Assembly: GCF_900142525.1 (NCBI RefSeq)
Contig: NZ_FRBD01000009.1
Span: 62,001-126,000, forward strand
Direction of reading: 5' to 3'
Length of the DNA stretch: 64,000 nt
Origin: Xylanibacter ruminicola
GTDB taxonomy: Bacteria > Bacteroidota > Bacteroidia > Bacteroidales > Bacteroidaceae
Below are positions 1 to 8,370 of this stretch, one piece after another (position 1 is the stretch's first letter; each line of letters starts with the position of its first letter). Below the pieces are notes generated by a model that was given only the letters and a program-made list of their open reading frames with translations, was not told the DNA's origin and did no database searches. The translations under genes were made by a program, and so were the position numbers.

Positions 1-1
1 G

Positions 2-1000
2 GAAATAAAGATGCTGAAGAAAGATAGTTTTTCTAAGGGATATGGCTTAATCACAGACTACATCGCTGCAGTTCTTCATGCCATGCGAAATACTGATTTG
101 ACGGGAATGCTGAAGGATTATGCTAAATTTGACGGTTCACTATCAGAGCGCGATCATTTGGCAATTCGAAAGACATTCTCAGGAATGGTAAAGTTAATCT
201 ATCCTGATCAGAAGATTACAGACGAGGAAGCTTTTGAATTAATTGAGTTCGCTGCAGAATGCCGTAAACGTGTGAAAGACCAGCTTTATGTCATCGACGA
301 AACATTTACAGCAGAACCTGCCAAATTTGAGTATATCAATGTTAAGACAGGAGAAAAGCACAAGGTGTTGACACTGGAACAAATAGAAAACGAATTCGTT
401 CCTGCTCATGAGCAGACTCTTCCTGATGATGAGACTTCTGAGTTGCCAGACACTACAGTAGGGAAAACCGCTGAGCCAGCATCTTCTAAGGAGGAGATTA
501 AGGCTCCAGAAGAACAGGTCAAACAGAAAAAACTGGCTTCAAAATTCGTTGAGATCAGGGCCAATCAGTCAAATGTTTCATACAAGAAACTATTTGGGGA
601 CTATCTTGAAACTGCATCGCACATTGTTATAACCGATCCTTACATCCGTGCACCTTTCCAGATAGAAAACCTTGTGGAGTTTATACAGACTGTACGTGAA
701 TGTAGCAATAATAGTGAAGAACTTACTATTGAACTTCACACTCAGAATGATGAAGAGAAGGTTCCTGAAATGATTGATACCTTCGATGAGTTGAAGGATG
801 AATTAGCTGCTGTGGGAATCGACTTTAGTTATTTCTTCGATGCAGATCATGACAGGAATATTGTTCTTGATAATGGTTGGAAGATAACTCTCTCACGTGG
901 TCTGGACATCTTTGAGAAGTTCGGAAGATTCTCTTTAGGCAGCGTTCGTCAAACTAATCGTCGTTGTCGTGCATTCTCAGCAACATTTGTGCAAGAATAG
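2..1000 (+). CDS. brxL: BREX BrxL-like Lon-type protein, C-terminal part, with MITD1-type C-terminal domain (5' partial)
   Basis: The reading frame is open to the left edge, so only the end of the gene is visible. The first 100 or so residues (DSFSKGYGLITDYIA, IRKTFSGMVKLIYP, AAECRKRVKDQL) match the C-terminal part of BREX BrxL proteins, AAA+ Lon-like phage-defence factors whose ATPase and protease cores would lie upstream. An acidic, low-complexity linker follows (about residues 120-185). The last 140 residues match the C-terminal domain of eukaryotic MITD1, a phospholipase-D-like fold: ITDPYIRAPFQIENL, HDRNIVLDNGWKITLSRGLD, FSLG. Ordinary BrxL proteins end before this domain. The next gene starts 6 nt downstream, so this is probably the end of a BREX core operon that continues into the accessory genes. 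The BREX subtype cannot be told from here. Confidence 0.8.
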   Translation, partial: EIKMLKKDSFSKGYGLITDYIAAVLHAMRNTDLTGMLKDYAKFDGSLSERDHLAIRKTFSGMVKLIYPDQKITDEEAFELIEFAAECRKRVKDQLYVIDETFTAEPAKFEYINVKTGEKHKVLTLEQIENEFVPAHEQTLPDDETSELPDTTVGKTAEPASSKEEIKAPEEQVKQKKLASKFVEIRANQSNVSYKKLFGDYLETASHIVITDPYIRAPFQIENLVEFIQTVRECSNNSEELTIELHTQNDEEKVPEMIDTFDELKDELAAVGIDFSYFFDADHDRNIVLDNGWKITLSRGLDIFEKFGRFSLGSVRQTNRRCRAFSATFVQE

Positions 1001-1006
1001 ACCAGC

Positions 1007-1372
1007 ATGAAGTATCGTCTGTTTGTACCAATAGCGTTAGTTTTGCTCATCTTTGTATGTGCATGTTCTAATCGTAGTAAGTCAGAAGCAGGTATCATTG
1101 AGGATGATACTGTGATGGCTGATTCATCTTTCATTGCAGATTCTATCGACCGGCCACCATTTCCTGAACCTGGAATGGAACCACCGGAAATGAATGGCAG
1201 ACCACTACATCAATCACGCATGGAGCCACCACCTCCGCCACCCCTTGGGAAAGGTCGTTCTCCCCGCAAACCTGATAATATGCGTGGTTTTGACCCTGCA
1301 TCGGAAGATGACATGGAGGACAACGGTATGAGCCGATATATGGAGAATAATGACGAAGAAGGTTGGGATTAA
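1007..1372 (+). CDS. small proline-rich lipoprotein, unknown function
   Basis: A 121-residue predicted lipoprotein. A hydrophobic signal segment (residues 5-19) ends in the lipobox VCAC with Cys20 as the lipidation site. The mature part is acidic and proline-rich (EPGMEPPEMNG, MEPPPPPPLGKG) and looks disordered, with no recognisable enzyme domain. It lies 6 nt after the BrxL-like gene and its stop is 1 nt before the best start of the next ORF, so it is probably co-transcribed with the defence genes. A lipid-anchored protein beside a BrxL carrying a MITD1-type domain raises the possibility of a membrane-linked complex, which is inference only. I do not recognise the family. Confidence 0.65.
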   Translation: MKYRLFVPIALVLLIFVCACSNRSKSEAGIIEDDTVMADSSFIADSIDRPPFPEPGMEPPEMNGRPLHQSRMEPPPPPPLGKGRSPRKPDNMRGFDPASEDDMEDNGMSRYMENNDEEGWD

Positions 1373-1373
1373 T

Positions 1374-1658
1374 ATGGAGCATATGAAAAAGAAAAGATCT
1401 TTATCTGGCATTGTGTTTTCGAAGACACAACTAAATATGGACGCAGTCCTATCCTTTATAAGTGATTTAAAACCTGTAGATAAAATATCCAAGGAGGACA
1501 GAATCGCTGCGTCAAAACCCACCCCTAAGCCAATTATGCCAGAACCTAAGAAGCCTGAGACATATTTCAAAGCGGTGGATGAATACTGTGACTTTATGGA
1601 GCAGTTCGTACCAAAGCGTGGAAACATGATTGTTGAGAAACTGAAAAAGAAATTATAA
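1374..1658 (+). CDS. small basic protein of unknown function in the BREX-associated operon
   Basis: 94 residues from the ATG at 1374, directly after the lipoprotein stop. An in-frame ATG at 1350 would overlap the upstream gene by 23 nt, and one at 1383 is also possible. The protein is lysine-rich with a proline-rich middle (KPTPKPIMPEPKKPE) and a basic C-terminus; no enzymatic motif, signal peptide or membrane segment is visible. The next gene begins 4 nt after its stop, which supports translation as part of the operon. The family is not recognised. Confidence 0.55.
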   Translation: MEHMKKKRSLSGIVFSKTQLNMDAVLSFISDLKPVDKISKEDRIAASKPTPKPIMPEPKKPETYFKAVDEYCDFMEQFVPKRGNMIVEKLKKKL

Positions 1659-1662
1659 ACAT

Positions 1663-2925
1663 ATGGCAAATCAAAATCATATTGAGATTCTTCCTGTTTC
1701 TGAGTGTTTGCAGTTAAACCTGTCAATACCAGAATACCAAAGACCATATAAATGGAGCATTTTGAGTATAGATACTATGCTCTGGGATATAAACAACGCT
1801 ATTCAGCAAAGTTTGGCTTTCTCAGATTACAAGTATCGTATCGGTACAATAATCCTTCATAAGTCGGACCAAATGCTTAATGTGGTAGATGGTCAGCAGC
1901 GATTAATTTCGCTCACATTGATATCCAAATATTTGGATGACGATTTTGACAATGCTATTCTGCAAACAAAGTTCTACGACAAAAGCACACAAAAGCATAT
2001 TCACGACAACTACATTCATATTCGTGAGTGGTTTTCGTTGCGCGACAATGAAACCAAAGAATCTTTCAAGAAAGCATTGTCAAACGTGTTGGAGATGGTT
2101 GTAATACAGGTAAAAAAAGAATCTGAAGCATTTCAACTATTTGATTCGCAAAATACTCGAGGACGAGCTTTGGATCCTCACGATTTACTTAAGGCCTTCC
2201 ACCTTCGAGAAATGCAGAACGATAAGTATGAGATGGAATATGCCGTAACGAAATGGGAGGCTAAAGATGTGTCACAAATCCGCGAACTGTTTTCTGCTTA
2301 TCTGTTCCCGATTTGGAACTGGTCTCGTTGTACAAAGACCTGGACATTTACAGAACATGACATTGATACTTATAAAGGCATTTCTACCACTTCTTCCTAC
2401 ACATATGCTCGCCGTGCAAGCAAAGCATCACCGTATTTCCAAATAACTGAACCATTCATTGCAGGCTCAGATTTCTTTGATATGGTTGACCACTACCTCC
2501 GTACGTTAGCAAATATCAAGCATGAACTTGTCACCAATCCTGTGTTTGGACAGCTTTGTACATACTGTATTCCACAAAAGCACTCTTCCGCTGGACTTAC
2601 ACATGTTAGAAATCTATTCTTTGCAGTATTGTTGTTTTATTACGACAAATTCCATAATATGGATGAGTTGGCTGTTAAGAAACTGTTTATGTGGGCATTT
2701 ATGCTTCGTATGGATTTACAAAGTTTAGGTGCAGACTCTGTTAATAAATATGCAATTGGTGAATGGTCACCTAATTATACCAATTGCATCGCTGTATTTT
2801 CCAAGATCAGTTTAGCACGATTACATACAGAAATTGGTAATCTTCAGATTAAGACAGAACCTCGACTCGATAAAAAATACTGGACAGATGAACAGATAGA
2901 CTTATATGTACTATTAAAAAAATGA
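1663..2925 (+). CDS. DUF262 (GmrS/ParB-like) protein
   Basis: 420 residues. The N-terminal DUF262 domain is clear: IPEYQRPYKW near residue 22, the YRIGTIIL strand, the nucleotide-binding VVDGQQRL motif near residue 70, and QNTRGRALDPHDLLKA around 165-180. This is the NTPase fold of GmrS in GmrSD type IV restriction enzymes and of related defence proteins. No DUF1524 HNH nuclease domain is present; the next gene supplies one, so the two probably act as a pair. It lies 4 nt after the previous gene and 10 nt before the next. Likely a DNA-modification-sensing or restriction component, but the substrate is unknown. Confidence 0.82.
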   Translation: MANQNHIEILPVSECLQLNLSIPEYQRPYKWSILSIDTMLWDINNAIQQSLAFSDYKYRIGTIILHKSDQMLNVVDGQQRLISLTLISKYLDDDFDNAILQTKFYDKSTQKHIHDNYIHIREWFSLRDNETKESFKKALSNVLEMVVIQVKKESEAFQLFDSQNTRGRALDPHDLLKAFHLREMQNDKYEMEYAVTKWEAKDVSQIRELFSAYLFPIWNWSRCTKTWTFTEHDIDTYKGISTTSSYTYARRASKASPYFQITEPFIAGSDFFDMVDHYLRTLANIKHELVTNPVFGQLCTYCIPQKHSSAGLTHVRNLFFAVLLFYYDKFHNMDELAVKKLFMWAFMLRMDLQSLGADSVNKYAIGEWSPNYTNCIAVFSKISLARLHTEIGNLQIKTEPRLDKKYWTDEQIDLYVLLKK

Positions 2926-2935
2926 GTGGTTTAAG

Positions 2936-4834
2936 ATGAAAACAAATAAAATCTCAGAATTACATATATTAGAAGGTGATTCGACGATATTTAAGTCAGT
3001 AAGATATAGTATACCTCTCTATCAGCGTGACTACGCATGGGAAGAGAAACAAATAGTTCAACTCATCGAAGATATAGATGATGTAAACTTGAAAGACAAC
3101 TACTACATTGGTTCTTTGATTGTTTCGAATCAAGAAGGAGTATATGAGGTTGTGGATGGACAACAGCGTTTAACCACTTTATTTCTATTGCTGAGTTATT
3201 TAAGAATTGATACTGGAGATGAGGATGCTTTATCTTTTTCCTGCCGTGAAAAGTCAAACTATACTCTTCGACACATCATACCCATACTAAATGATGAAAG
3301 GGACAAGTATGATGCTGACAGTCTGCAGCAGAACATTATTAGTGGATTGAATATCATCAAAGAAACTATTGAAAAGTTTACAGATGAACACAAGGTTAAT
3401 TTCGTTAGAAAACTAGAAAACATAGTGCTTTATCGAATAGAGGTACCAGAACATACAGATCTAAATCATTATTTCGAAATAATGAATACCCGTGGTGAGC
3501 AGTTGGAACAGAGCGATGTGCTTAAGGCCCGACTTATGAGCGAATTACTGGGAAGTAGGAAAGATCAAGCTATTTTCTCCACGATATGGGATGCATGCCG
3601 TGATATGTCTTGTTATGTACAAATGCATTTTACAACAACACTTCGTGGAGAATTATTTGGTTGGAATTGGGGGCAGATTCCTTCGCATAGATTAACCGAT
3701 TACCGTCAACTTTCTTTATCATCAGTATCAATGTCAGGATCCCTAATTTCAGACATAATACGTCCTAACTATGCTGTCGACATAGAAGATGGATATTTGG
3801 ATGATGATACGAGAGTTCGATTTGAAAGTATAATAGAATTTCCGCATTTTTTGCTTCATGTACTTAAGGTTTATCTTGCCTTGCATCCCGAAATTAAACA
3901 TAGAGATGGAGATACGTTAGTATACGAATTGTTAGATGACAAGAAACTGATATCTTCTTTTGAACGTATTCTGGACTATGGAGTAAAGGATGGAAAACCA
4001 ATCAATCGTTCCCAATTCTCTCGTGATTTTATAATCTGCTTACTAAGAACAAGATATCTGTTTGATAAATATATTATCAAACGAGAATACGCCAACGAAT
4101 CGTCTGATGGCGAGTGGAGTTTAAAATCCCTGCACGTGTCTGGCCAACAATCAAATAAGCGAGCTTATTATGCAAATACTTGTTTCAGGGGATACAATCA
4201 AAGGGAATTAACTCACAAATGGCGTCATAAACACAACCTTATGCTACAATCTGCTCTCCGTGTATCCTACACTTCTCCGAAGGTTATGCACTGGATAACG
4301 GATTTATTAATATGGCTATCATCAAATGTGGAAGAATTATCTACAGAAATACCTAATTACACTTATAAAATCGATGAGATAGCGAAACGTCCAGTACGAG
4401 AATTCCTTGAAAATCAGGAATACTCACTGGGAGTAAATACTCCACATGCCGTACTTAACTATTTGGACTTCCTGCTTTGGAAAAGAGATGACAATGTGGA
4501 CTTCACATTTGAGTTCCGTAACTCTGTAGAACATTGGTATCCACGCAATCCTTCGGAAGGAACATTTGAACGCTGGGATGATGATGTGGACAGATTTGGT
4601 AACCTATGTCTTATCCAACGAAATGTAAATTCACGCTTCTCAAACATGTCACCAGAAGCGAAGAAGAGCACTTTCAAGGATATGATAAAGAAAGGTAGTC
4701 TCAAGTTACGTATTATGAGTGAAAAGACTCAAGGTGTTAATGCAAGCCAACAATGGAAAGACACTATCTGTGCCCAACATGAACAAGATATGATAAATTT
4801 GCTTACAGAAGATACCATATCTGAAGAGTTTTGA
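2936..4834 (+). CDS. DUF262-DUF1524 protein (GmrSD-type restriction endonuclease)
   Basis: 632 residues. The N-terminal DUF262 domain shows IPLYQRDYAW, YYIGSLIV, VVDGQQRLTTL and MNTRGEQLEQSDVLKA. The C-terminal DUF1524 HNH-like nuclease domain shows SVEHWYPRNP followed by FGNLCLIQRNVNSRFSN and a lysine-containing helix, in the family order EH-x-P, GNL, N/S, K. Both halves of a GmrSD-like enzyme are therefore in one chain. GmrSD enzymes cleave DNA with modified bases in an NTP-dependent manner. It lies 10 nt after a second DUF262 protein and downstream of brxL, which fits an anti-phage role beside BREX. Specificity is unknown. Confidence 0.85.
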   Translation: MKTNKISELHILEGDSTIFKSVRYSIPLYQRDYAWEEKQIVQLIEDIDDVNLKDNYYIGSLIVSNQEGVYEVVDGQQRLTTLFLLLSYLRIDTGDEDALSFSCREKSNYTLRHIIPILNDERDKYDADSLQQNIISGLNIIKETIEKFTDEHKVNFVRKLENIVLYRIEVPEHTDLNHYFEIMNTRGEQLEQSDVLKARLMSELLGSRKDQAIFSTIWDACRDMSCYVQMHFTTTLRGELFGWNWGQIPSHRLTDYRQLSLSSVSMSGSLISDIIRPNYAVDIEDGYLDDDTRVRFESIIEFPHFLLHVLKVYLALHPEIKHRDGDTLVYELLDDKKLISSFERILDYGVKDGKPINRSQFSRDFIICLLRTRYLFDKYIIKREYANESSDGEWSLKSLHVSGQQSNKRAYYANTCFRGYNQRELTHKWRHKHNLMLQSALRVSYTSPKVMHWITDLLIWLSSNVEELSTEIPNYTYKIDEIAKRPVREFLENQEYSLGVNTPHAVLNYLDFLLWKRDDNVDFTFEFRNSVEHWYPRNPSEGTFERWDDDVDRFGNLCLIQRNVNSRFSNMSPEAKKSTFKDMIKKGSLKLRIMSEKTQGVNASQQWKDTICAQHEQDMINLLTEDTISEEF

Positions 4835-4877
4835 ACTTATGAATGCGCGTAACAAGGCACGTAAATAATAGTAATTT

Positions 4878-5315
4878 ATGGCATATACTTACAAATACCC
4901 AAGACCTGCAGTAACGGCAGACTGCATTGTAATAACGAAGGAGGCAGAACCAAAGGTGCTGCTGATTCAGAGAGGCGATGAGCCTTTCAAGGGAGGCTGG
5001 GCTTTCCCCGGTGGTTTCATGAATATGGATGAGACAACGGAGCAATGCGCCATCAGGGAACTTGAGGAAGAGACTGGACTTCGAGTGACAGAGGTTCGCC
5101 AAATTGGAGCATACTCAAAGGTTGATCGCGATCCAAGAGGTCGTACAATAACTGTAGCTTATCTGGCTATCATTGATGAACCGACAGCTGTAACTGGTCA
5201 AGATGATGCTGCCAAGGCAGAGTGGTTCTTACTGTCTGACTTGCCAAATCTGGCATTTGACCATTATGATATCATGCAGGATGCGCTCCAAAAATATGAA
5301 GAGGGTAGGAAGTAA
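4878..5315 (+). CDS. Nudix hydrolase
   Basis: 145 residues with a complete Nudix box G-x5-E-x7-REUxEExGU, seen as GGFMNMDE followed by RELEEETGL at about residues 41-64. The flanks, VLLIQRG before and GAYSKVDRDPRGRTI after the box, resemble ADP-ribose/NADH-type and NrtR-like Nudix domains. The protein ends soon after the fold, so no winged-helix regulator domain is fused. It hydrolyses a nucleoside diphosphate linked to another moiety; the substrate cannot be assigned. It lies 43 nt after the GmrSD-like gene on the same strand and is probably an accessory gene of the defence operon, although Nudix genes are also common housekeeping passengers. Confidence 0.88.
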   Translation: MAYTYKYPRPAVTADCIVITKEAEPKVLLIQRGDEPFKGGWAFPGGFMNMDETTEQCAIRELEEETGLRVTEVRQIGAYSKVDRDPRGRTITVAYLAIIDEPTAVTGQDDAAKAEWFLLSDLPNLAFDHYDIMQDALQKYEEGRK

Positions 5316-5364
5316 ATGCTGGGATTAATCAATTATTAAGGATGAAATGCTTAAGTAAGACTCT

Positions 5365-6297
5365 ATGACAATTAAAGAATTTACTCAGAAGTGCAGAGAA
5401 CTACAGGGGAGGTATCGCGAACGTATGGGCGAGCCCATTGGAGTTGGGCCACACCTTAAGAAAGGTACGCCACAAATAAACATGTTGGTTGATGGCGACA
5501 AGACAGGTAAGAACTTTGTGAACGAGTTTACTTTTAATTATGCCAAACATAGAGTAGAAAACAAACAACCTCATGAGACGATTGACGAATATCGACTCTT
5601 CAACAATATGCTATCCAGTCAGCCAATGGCATTTAACCTCTTTTGTCCCTTTATAGAAATGCTACAGCAAGGTAAGGGCGACATTGTCAGCAGAATCTTT
5701 CAGAATATATTGCCCGACAAATATATAAGTGAGGTTACAGAAGTGGGATTAGAGTATCTGGATACAGACATTAAAAAATATCTGAACGATAATACCGCAA
5801 TGGATGCTATCGTACGTTATAAAGATACGGATGGCAAACCTGCCTTTATTGCTATAGAAACAAAGTATACTGATGTGTTAGGCGAAAACACCAGTAGAAA
5901 GAGCAATGTGCTATATGATGTATGGATTAAGAGGATTGGTATGTTCAAACCTGAAACTGAAGCAGAACTGCTTAAGAGTGCAGAGGCAGCCAAGGATAAG
6001 AAAAAGAAGTTAGAAGGCATGAAAGTTGTGACGCAAATATATCGTAACTTCCTTCTTACCGAGTGCTATGGTATTATTGAGGGTGCACACAGATGCTATT
6101 CCGTTGTGCTCGCCCCCGCACAGCATCCTACTACAGAAAAAGAGGTTGCATCATTACGGAATGAGCTTAAACCTGAATTCCAGCATAAGATTTCTGCCAT
6201 TTCTCTCGAAGATTTTATCACCAAGACTTTAGAGGTATGCCCCGATGAGGATAAAGCACCATTCGAGTATTTTAAAAATAGGTACATACCCAAATGA
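5365..6297 (+). CDS. PGN_0703-type putative PD-(D/E)XK restriction endonuclease
   Basis: 310 residues resembling the PGN_0703 family of putative restriction endonucleases. The likely catalytic core is around residues 145-175: TAMDAIVRY, then FIAIETKYTDVLGEN, giving the D...(I)E-x-K arrangement of the PD-(D/E)XK fold. No methylase partner is adjacent. The gene is the last of a run of same-strand genes and is closed by a strong terminator 4 nt after its stop. In context it is another nuclease of the defence island. The family assignment is from memory of motif spacing and was not searched. Confidence 0.62.
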   Translation: MTIKEFTQKCRELQGRYRERMGEPIGVGPHLKKGTPQINMLVDGDKTGKNFVNEFTFNYAKHRVENKQPHETIDEYRLFNNMLSSQPMAFNLFCPFIEMLQQGKGDIVSRIFQNILPDKYISEVTEVGLEYLDTDIKKYLNDNTAMDAIVRYKDTDGKPAFIAIETKYTDVLGENTSRKSNVLYDVWIKRIGMFKPETEAELLKSAEAAKDKKKKLEGMKVVTQIYRNFLLTECYGIIEGAHRCYSVVLAPAQHPTTEKEVASLRNELKPEFQHKISAISLEDFITKTLEVCPDEDKAPFEYFKNRYIPK

Positions 6298-6301
6298 AAA
6301 G

Positions 6302-6328
6302 CGGCTCCCATTTGAGGAGCCGTTTTTT
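6302..6328. terminator. bidirectional rho-independent terminator
   Basis: A perfect 7-bp stem CGGCTCC/GGAGCCG (6302-6308, 6316-6322) with a 7-nt loop and a T6 tract at 6323-6328. It ends the plus-strand defence operon. The A-run before the stem gives a U-tract on the other strand, but the minus-strand DUF4143 gene ends at 6332, so it can serve both convergent genes. Confidence 0.9.
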
Positions 6329-6331
6329 GTG

Positions 6332-7612
6332 TTAGTCTTTCAAACAACCAATGGGAACCACAAATATGCCATCTGGCCTTTGGTATGCATAGGGACCAAC
6401 TGCAGTTAGAACCATCTTGAATGAAGGTTTCTTCATTTTTGTGGTGTCTATGGTGTCGGCAAGCTTATTCAAAGCATCTGCACCATCGTTTATCAGTTTT
6501 TCGCCACCAAGCTTCACCTCTATCAGTCCATAGGTGCCATTGCGACGATGCAACACGGTGTCACACTCCAGGCCTGAACTGTCGCGATAATGATATAGTT
6601 TCCCGTCGAGTGCCTCGGCAAAAACACGCAGGTCTCGCACGGCCATATCTTCGAAGATAAGTCCGAACGAGTCCAGATCATTTATTAGGTCTTTGGGACC
6701 TAAGCCTAACGATGCCGTACCTATGCTTGGATCAACGAAATGGCGTGTGTCGCTTGTACGAATAGCTGCCTTACTGCGGATATTTGGATTCCATGCATCA
6801 AGGTCTTCAATTACAAAAAGCTTTCTCAGTGCTTTGATGTAGTCGGCAACGGTATCCTCGTCAAGTGTTTGTGAGTCGTTTGACAGCATATCGGCCTTGA
6901 TGGTGCTATAGGGTACTTGCTGAGAAATGTTGCGGGCATACGAACGGAGTAGTAGACGTGTACGCTCTGGGCTGCGTTTTACTCCGTCAACACGTTGTAT
7001 ATCTCTTTCAGAAATGTCATCAACATAGCCAAAGGCCTGATCCAGTGCAATATCACCTTCCAGCAGCGTTGCTTGTGGCCAGCCACCACGGCATGTCAGA
7101 AAGGCTATACGCTCCAAATCAATGCTATTTGGTTGCGGTTCGAACGTCTCGCCATCAAAGAGCTTAGCCAGGCTGACACTGCCGGTAGACTCGCCAGACT
7201 CATATAGACTCATCGGTCGCATTTTGACTCTGCCAATACGCCCCGTTCCGCTGTGAACAGTGTCTTCAGCCTGTGGAGCAACAGTAGAACCCGTCAGGAT
7301 GAATTGAGAAAAAGCACTTCGCTTATCAACCTCATTTCTGATAGTGTCCCATAGTTCTGTTATTGTCTGCCATTCGTCAATCAGTCTGGGTGTTTCGCCT
7401 TGGAGGAGTGTCTTCGAACTGATTTCCATCATCTGTTTGCTCTGTTTCAAAACTTCAGTGTCACCTAAGTCAAGTAAACTCTTGGCGTGCTGGCGAGCGG
7501 TAGTTGTCTTGCCACACCATTTAGGACCTTCAATCAACACAGCCCCCTTGCCTGCAAGCTTGCGAGCTAATAGTCTGTCGGCAATTCTTGGTTTATACAT
7601 ACTGTCCATCAT
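6332..7612 (-). CDS. AAA ATPase with DUF4143 C-terminal domain
   Basis: About 426 residues. Walker A is GPKWCGKTT near the N-terminus, followed by IDEWQ (Walker B-like) and ILTGS (sensor-like); the C-terminal part, with SSGLECDTVLHRRNGTYGLIEVKLGG, is the DUF4143 domain, whose D...E-x-K pattern resembles a nuclease fold. I prefer the ATG at 7612 (or 7609). The longer frame to 7639 starts with TTG inside the promoter -7 box. These AAA_14/DUF4143 proteins are common, variable genes in Bacteroidales with no firm function. It is convergent with the defence operon and its promoter faces the replication-origin-like region. Confidence 0.85.
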   Translation of the reverse strand: MMDSMYKPRIADRLLARKLAGKGAVLIEGPKWCGKTTTARQHAKSLLDLGDTEVLKQSKQMMEISSKTLLQGETPRLIDEWQTITELWDTIRNEVDKRSAFSQFILTGSTVAPQAEDTVHSGTGRIGRVKMRPMSLYESGESTGSVSLAKLFDGETFEPQPNSIDLERIAFLTCRGGWPQATLLEGDIALDQAFGYVDDISERDIQRVDGVKRSPERTRLLLRSYARNISQQVPYSTIKADMLSNDSQTLDEDTVADYIKALRKLFVIEDLDAWNPNIRSKAAIRTSDTRHFVDPSIGTASLGLGPKDLINDLDSFGLIFEDMAVRDLRVFAEALDGKLYHYRDSSGLECDTVLHRRNGTYGLIEVKLGGEKLINDGADALNKLADTIDTTKMKKPSFKMVLTAVGPYAYQRPDGIFVVPIGCLKD

Positions 7613-7635
7613 TTTATTTGTTTTTGATTTTGTGT

Positions 7636-7644
7636 GCAAAGTTA
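7636..7644 (-). promoter_or_regulatory. Bacteroidota -7 promoter box for the DUF4143 ATPase
   Basis: On the minus strand TAACTTTGC matches TAnnTTTG. It lies about 24 nt upstream of the ATG at 7612, leaving a short A-rich leader, and argues against the TTG start that overlaps it. Confidence 0.6.
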
Positions 7645-7682
7645 CTGATTTATAATGAATTATCCAAATTTTTATGTAACTT

Positions 7683-7796
7683 TTCGGTTGTTTGCGGTGA
7701 TTTTGTTCGGTTGTTTGTGGCGAATTTGTTCGGTTGTTTGTGATGAATTCGTTCGGTTGTTTGTGATGATTTTGTTCGGTTGTTTGTGATTTTTCG
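7683..7796 (+). repeat. five tandem 23-bp iterons
   Basis: Five copies begin at 7683, 7706, 7729, 7752 and 7775 at an exact 23-bp period. Each starts TTCGGTTGTTTG and differs mainly in the last 11 bp; the fifth is degenerate at its end. Tandem direct repeats of 20-23 bp next to partition and replication genes are the usual form of initiator-binding iterons at plasmid origins. They are not CRISPR: repeats abut without spacers. Confidence 0.85.
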
Positions 7797-7851
7797 TAGA
7801 AATCCCTACGTGTTTTTCAGGCACCACCTACAAGAACCAACTAAAGCGCAG

Positions 7852-7935
7852 TCATGGCAACATGTATACATTTATACCTGTGTACTTGTATTCATTAACA
7901 CCAATATACATGTAATCATTAATACTTGTATACAC
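7852..7935. repeat. left centromere-like repeat cluster (TATAC-rich)
   Basis: A block of short ATGTATACA/TACTTGTAT elements. Its first 44 bp (7852-7895, starting TCATGGCAACATGTATACAT) recur with a few changes at 8717-8760. The GTGTACTTGTAT element also recurs upstream of the ribbon-helix-helix gene. Likely binding sites for that protein, acting as a plasmid-type partition centromere. Confidence 0.6.
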
Positions 7936-7950
7936 TATCCGTACCCATTA

Positions 7951-8017
7951 TTACCCGAGTTCGTGTGTCTAATTACCCGAGTTCGTGTGTAAAAACATCC
8001 CAATTACCCGAATTCGT
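7951..8017 (-). repeat. three inverted copies of the AATTCGGG origin motif
   Basis: TTACCCGA(G/A)TTCGT occurs at 7951, 7973 and 8004, the first two followed by GTGT. It is the reverse complement of the motif repeated in direct orientation from 8071 on. Confidence 0.8.
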
Positions 8018-8070
8018 AGGCTATAAGCATCATAAATAGCCCTAAAACATGGTAGATTTCCCCCGAAAAA

Positions 8071-8370
8071 CTCCTAATTCGGGTAATTAACAGGCTAAAA
8101 ACTCCTAATTCGAGTAATAAGACAGAATTGGCTCCTAATTCGGGTAATTAATAGGCAAAACTACTAATTCGGGAAGATAACCCAGATACAGCTACCAATT
8201 CGGGAAGATAAAACGATGTTTAGCTGCACAAAAACGGCCAAATGAAGACTATCTGGTAGGTATAAGCATGATAAAAAAGTCATTATCGGCTACCAATTCG
8301 GGAAGATAACCCATTATCGGCTACCAATTCGGGAAGATAACTCAGATTCGGCTACCAATTCGGGAAGATA
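8071..8370 (+). repeat. eight direct copies of the AATTCGGG(T/A)A origin motif
   Basis: Copies begin at about 8071, 8101, 8131, 8161, 8191, 8290, 8321 and 8351. The first three read CTCCTAATTCG(G/A)GTAATTA and the others CTAC(C/T)AATTCGGGAAGATAA. Spacing is about 30 bp (close to three helical turns), with one 99-bp gap. The regular phasing suggests cooperative protein binding on one face of the DNA. Confidence 0.85.
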
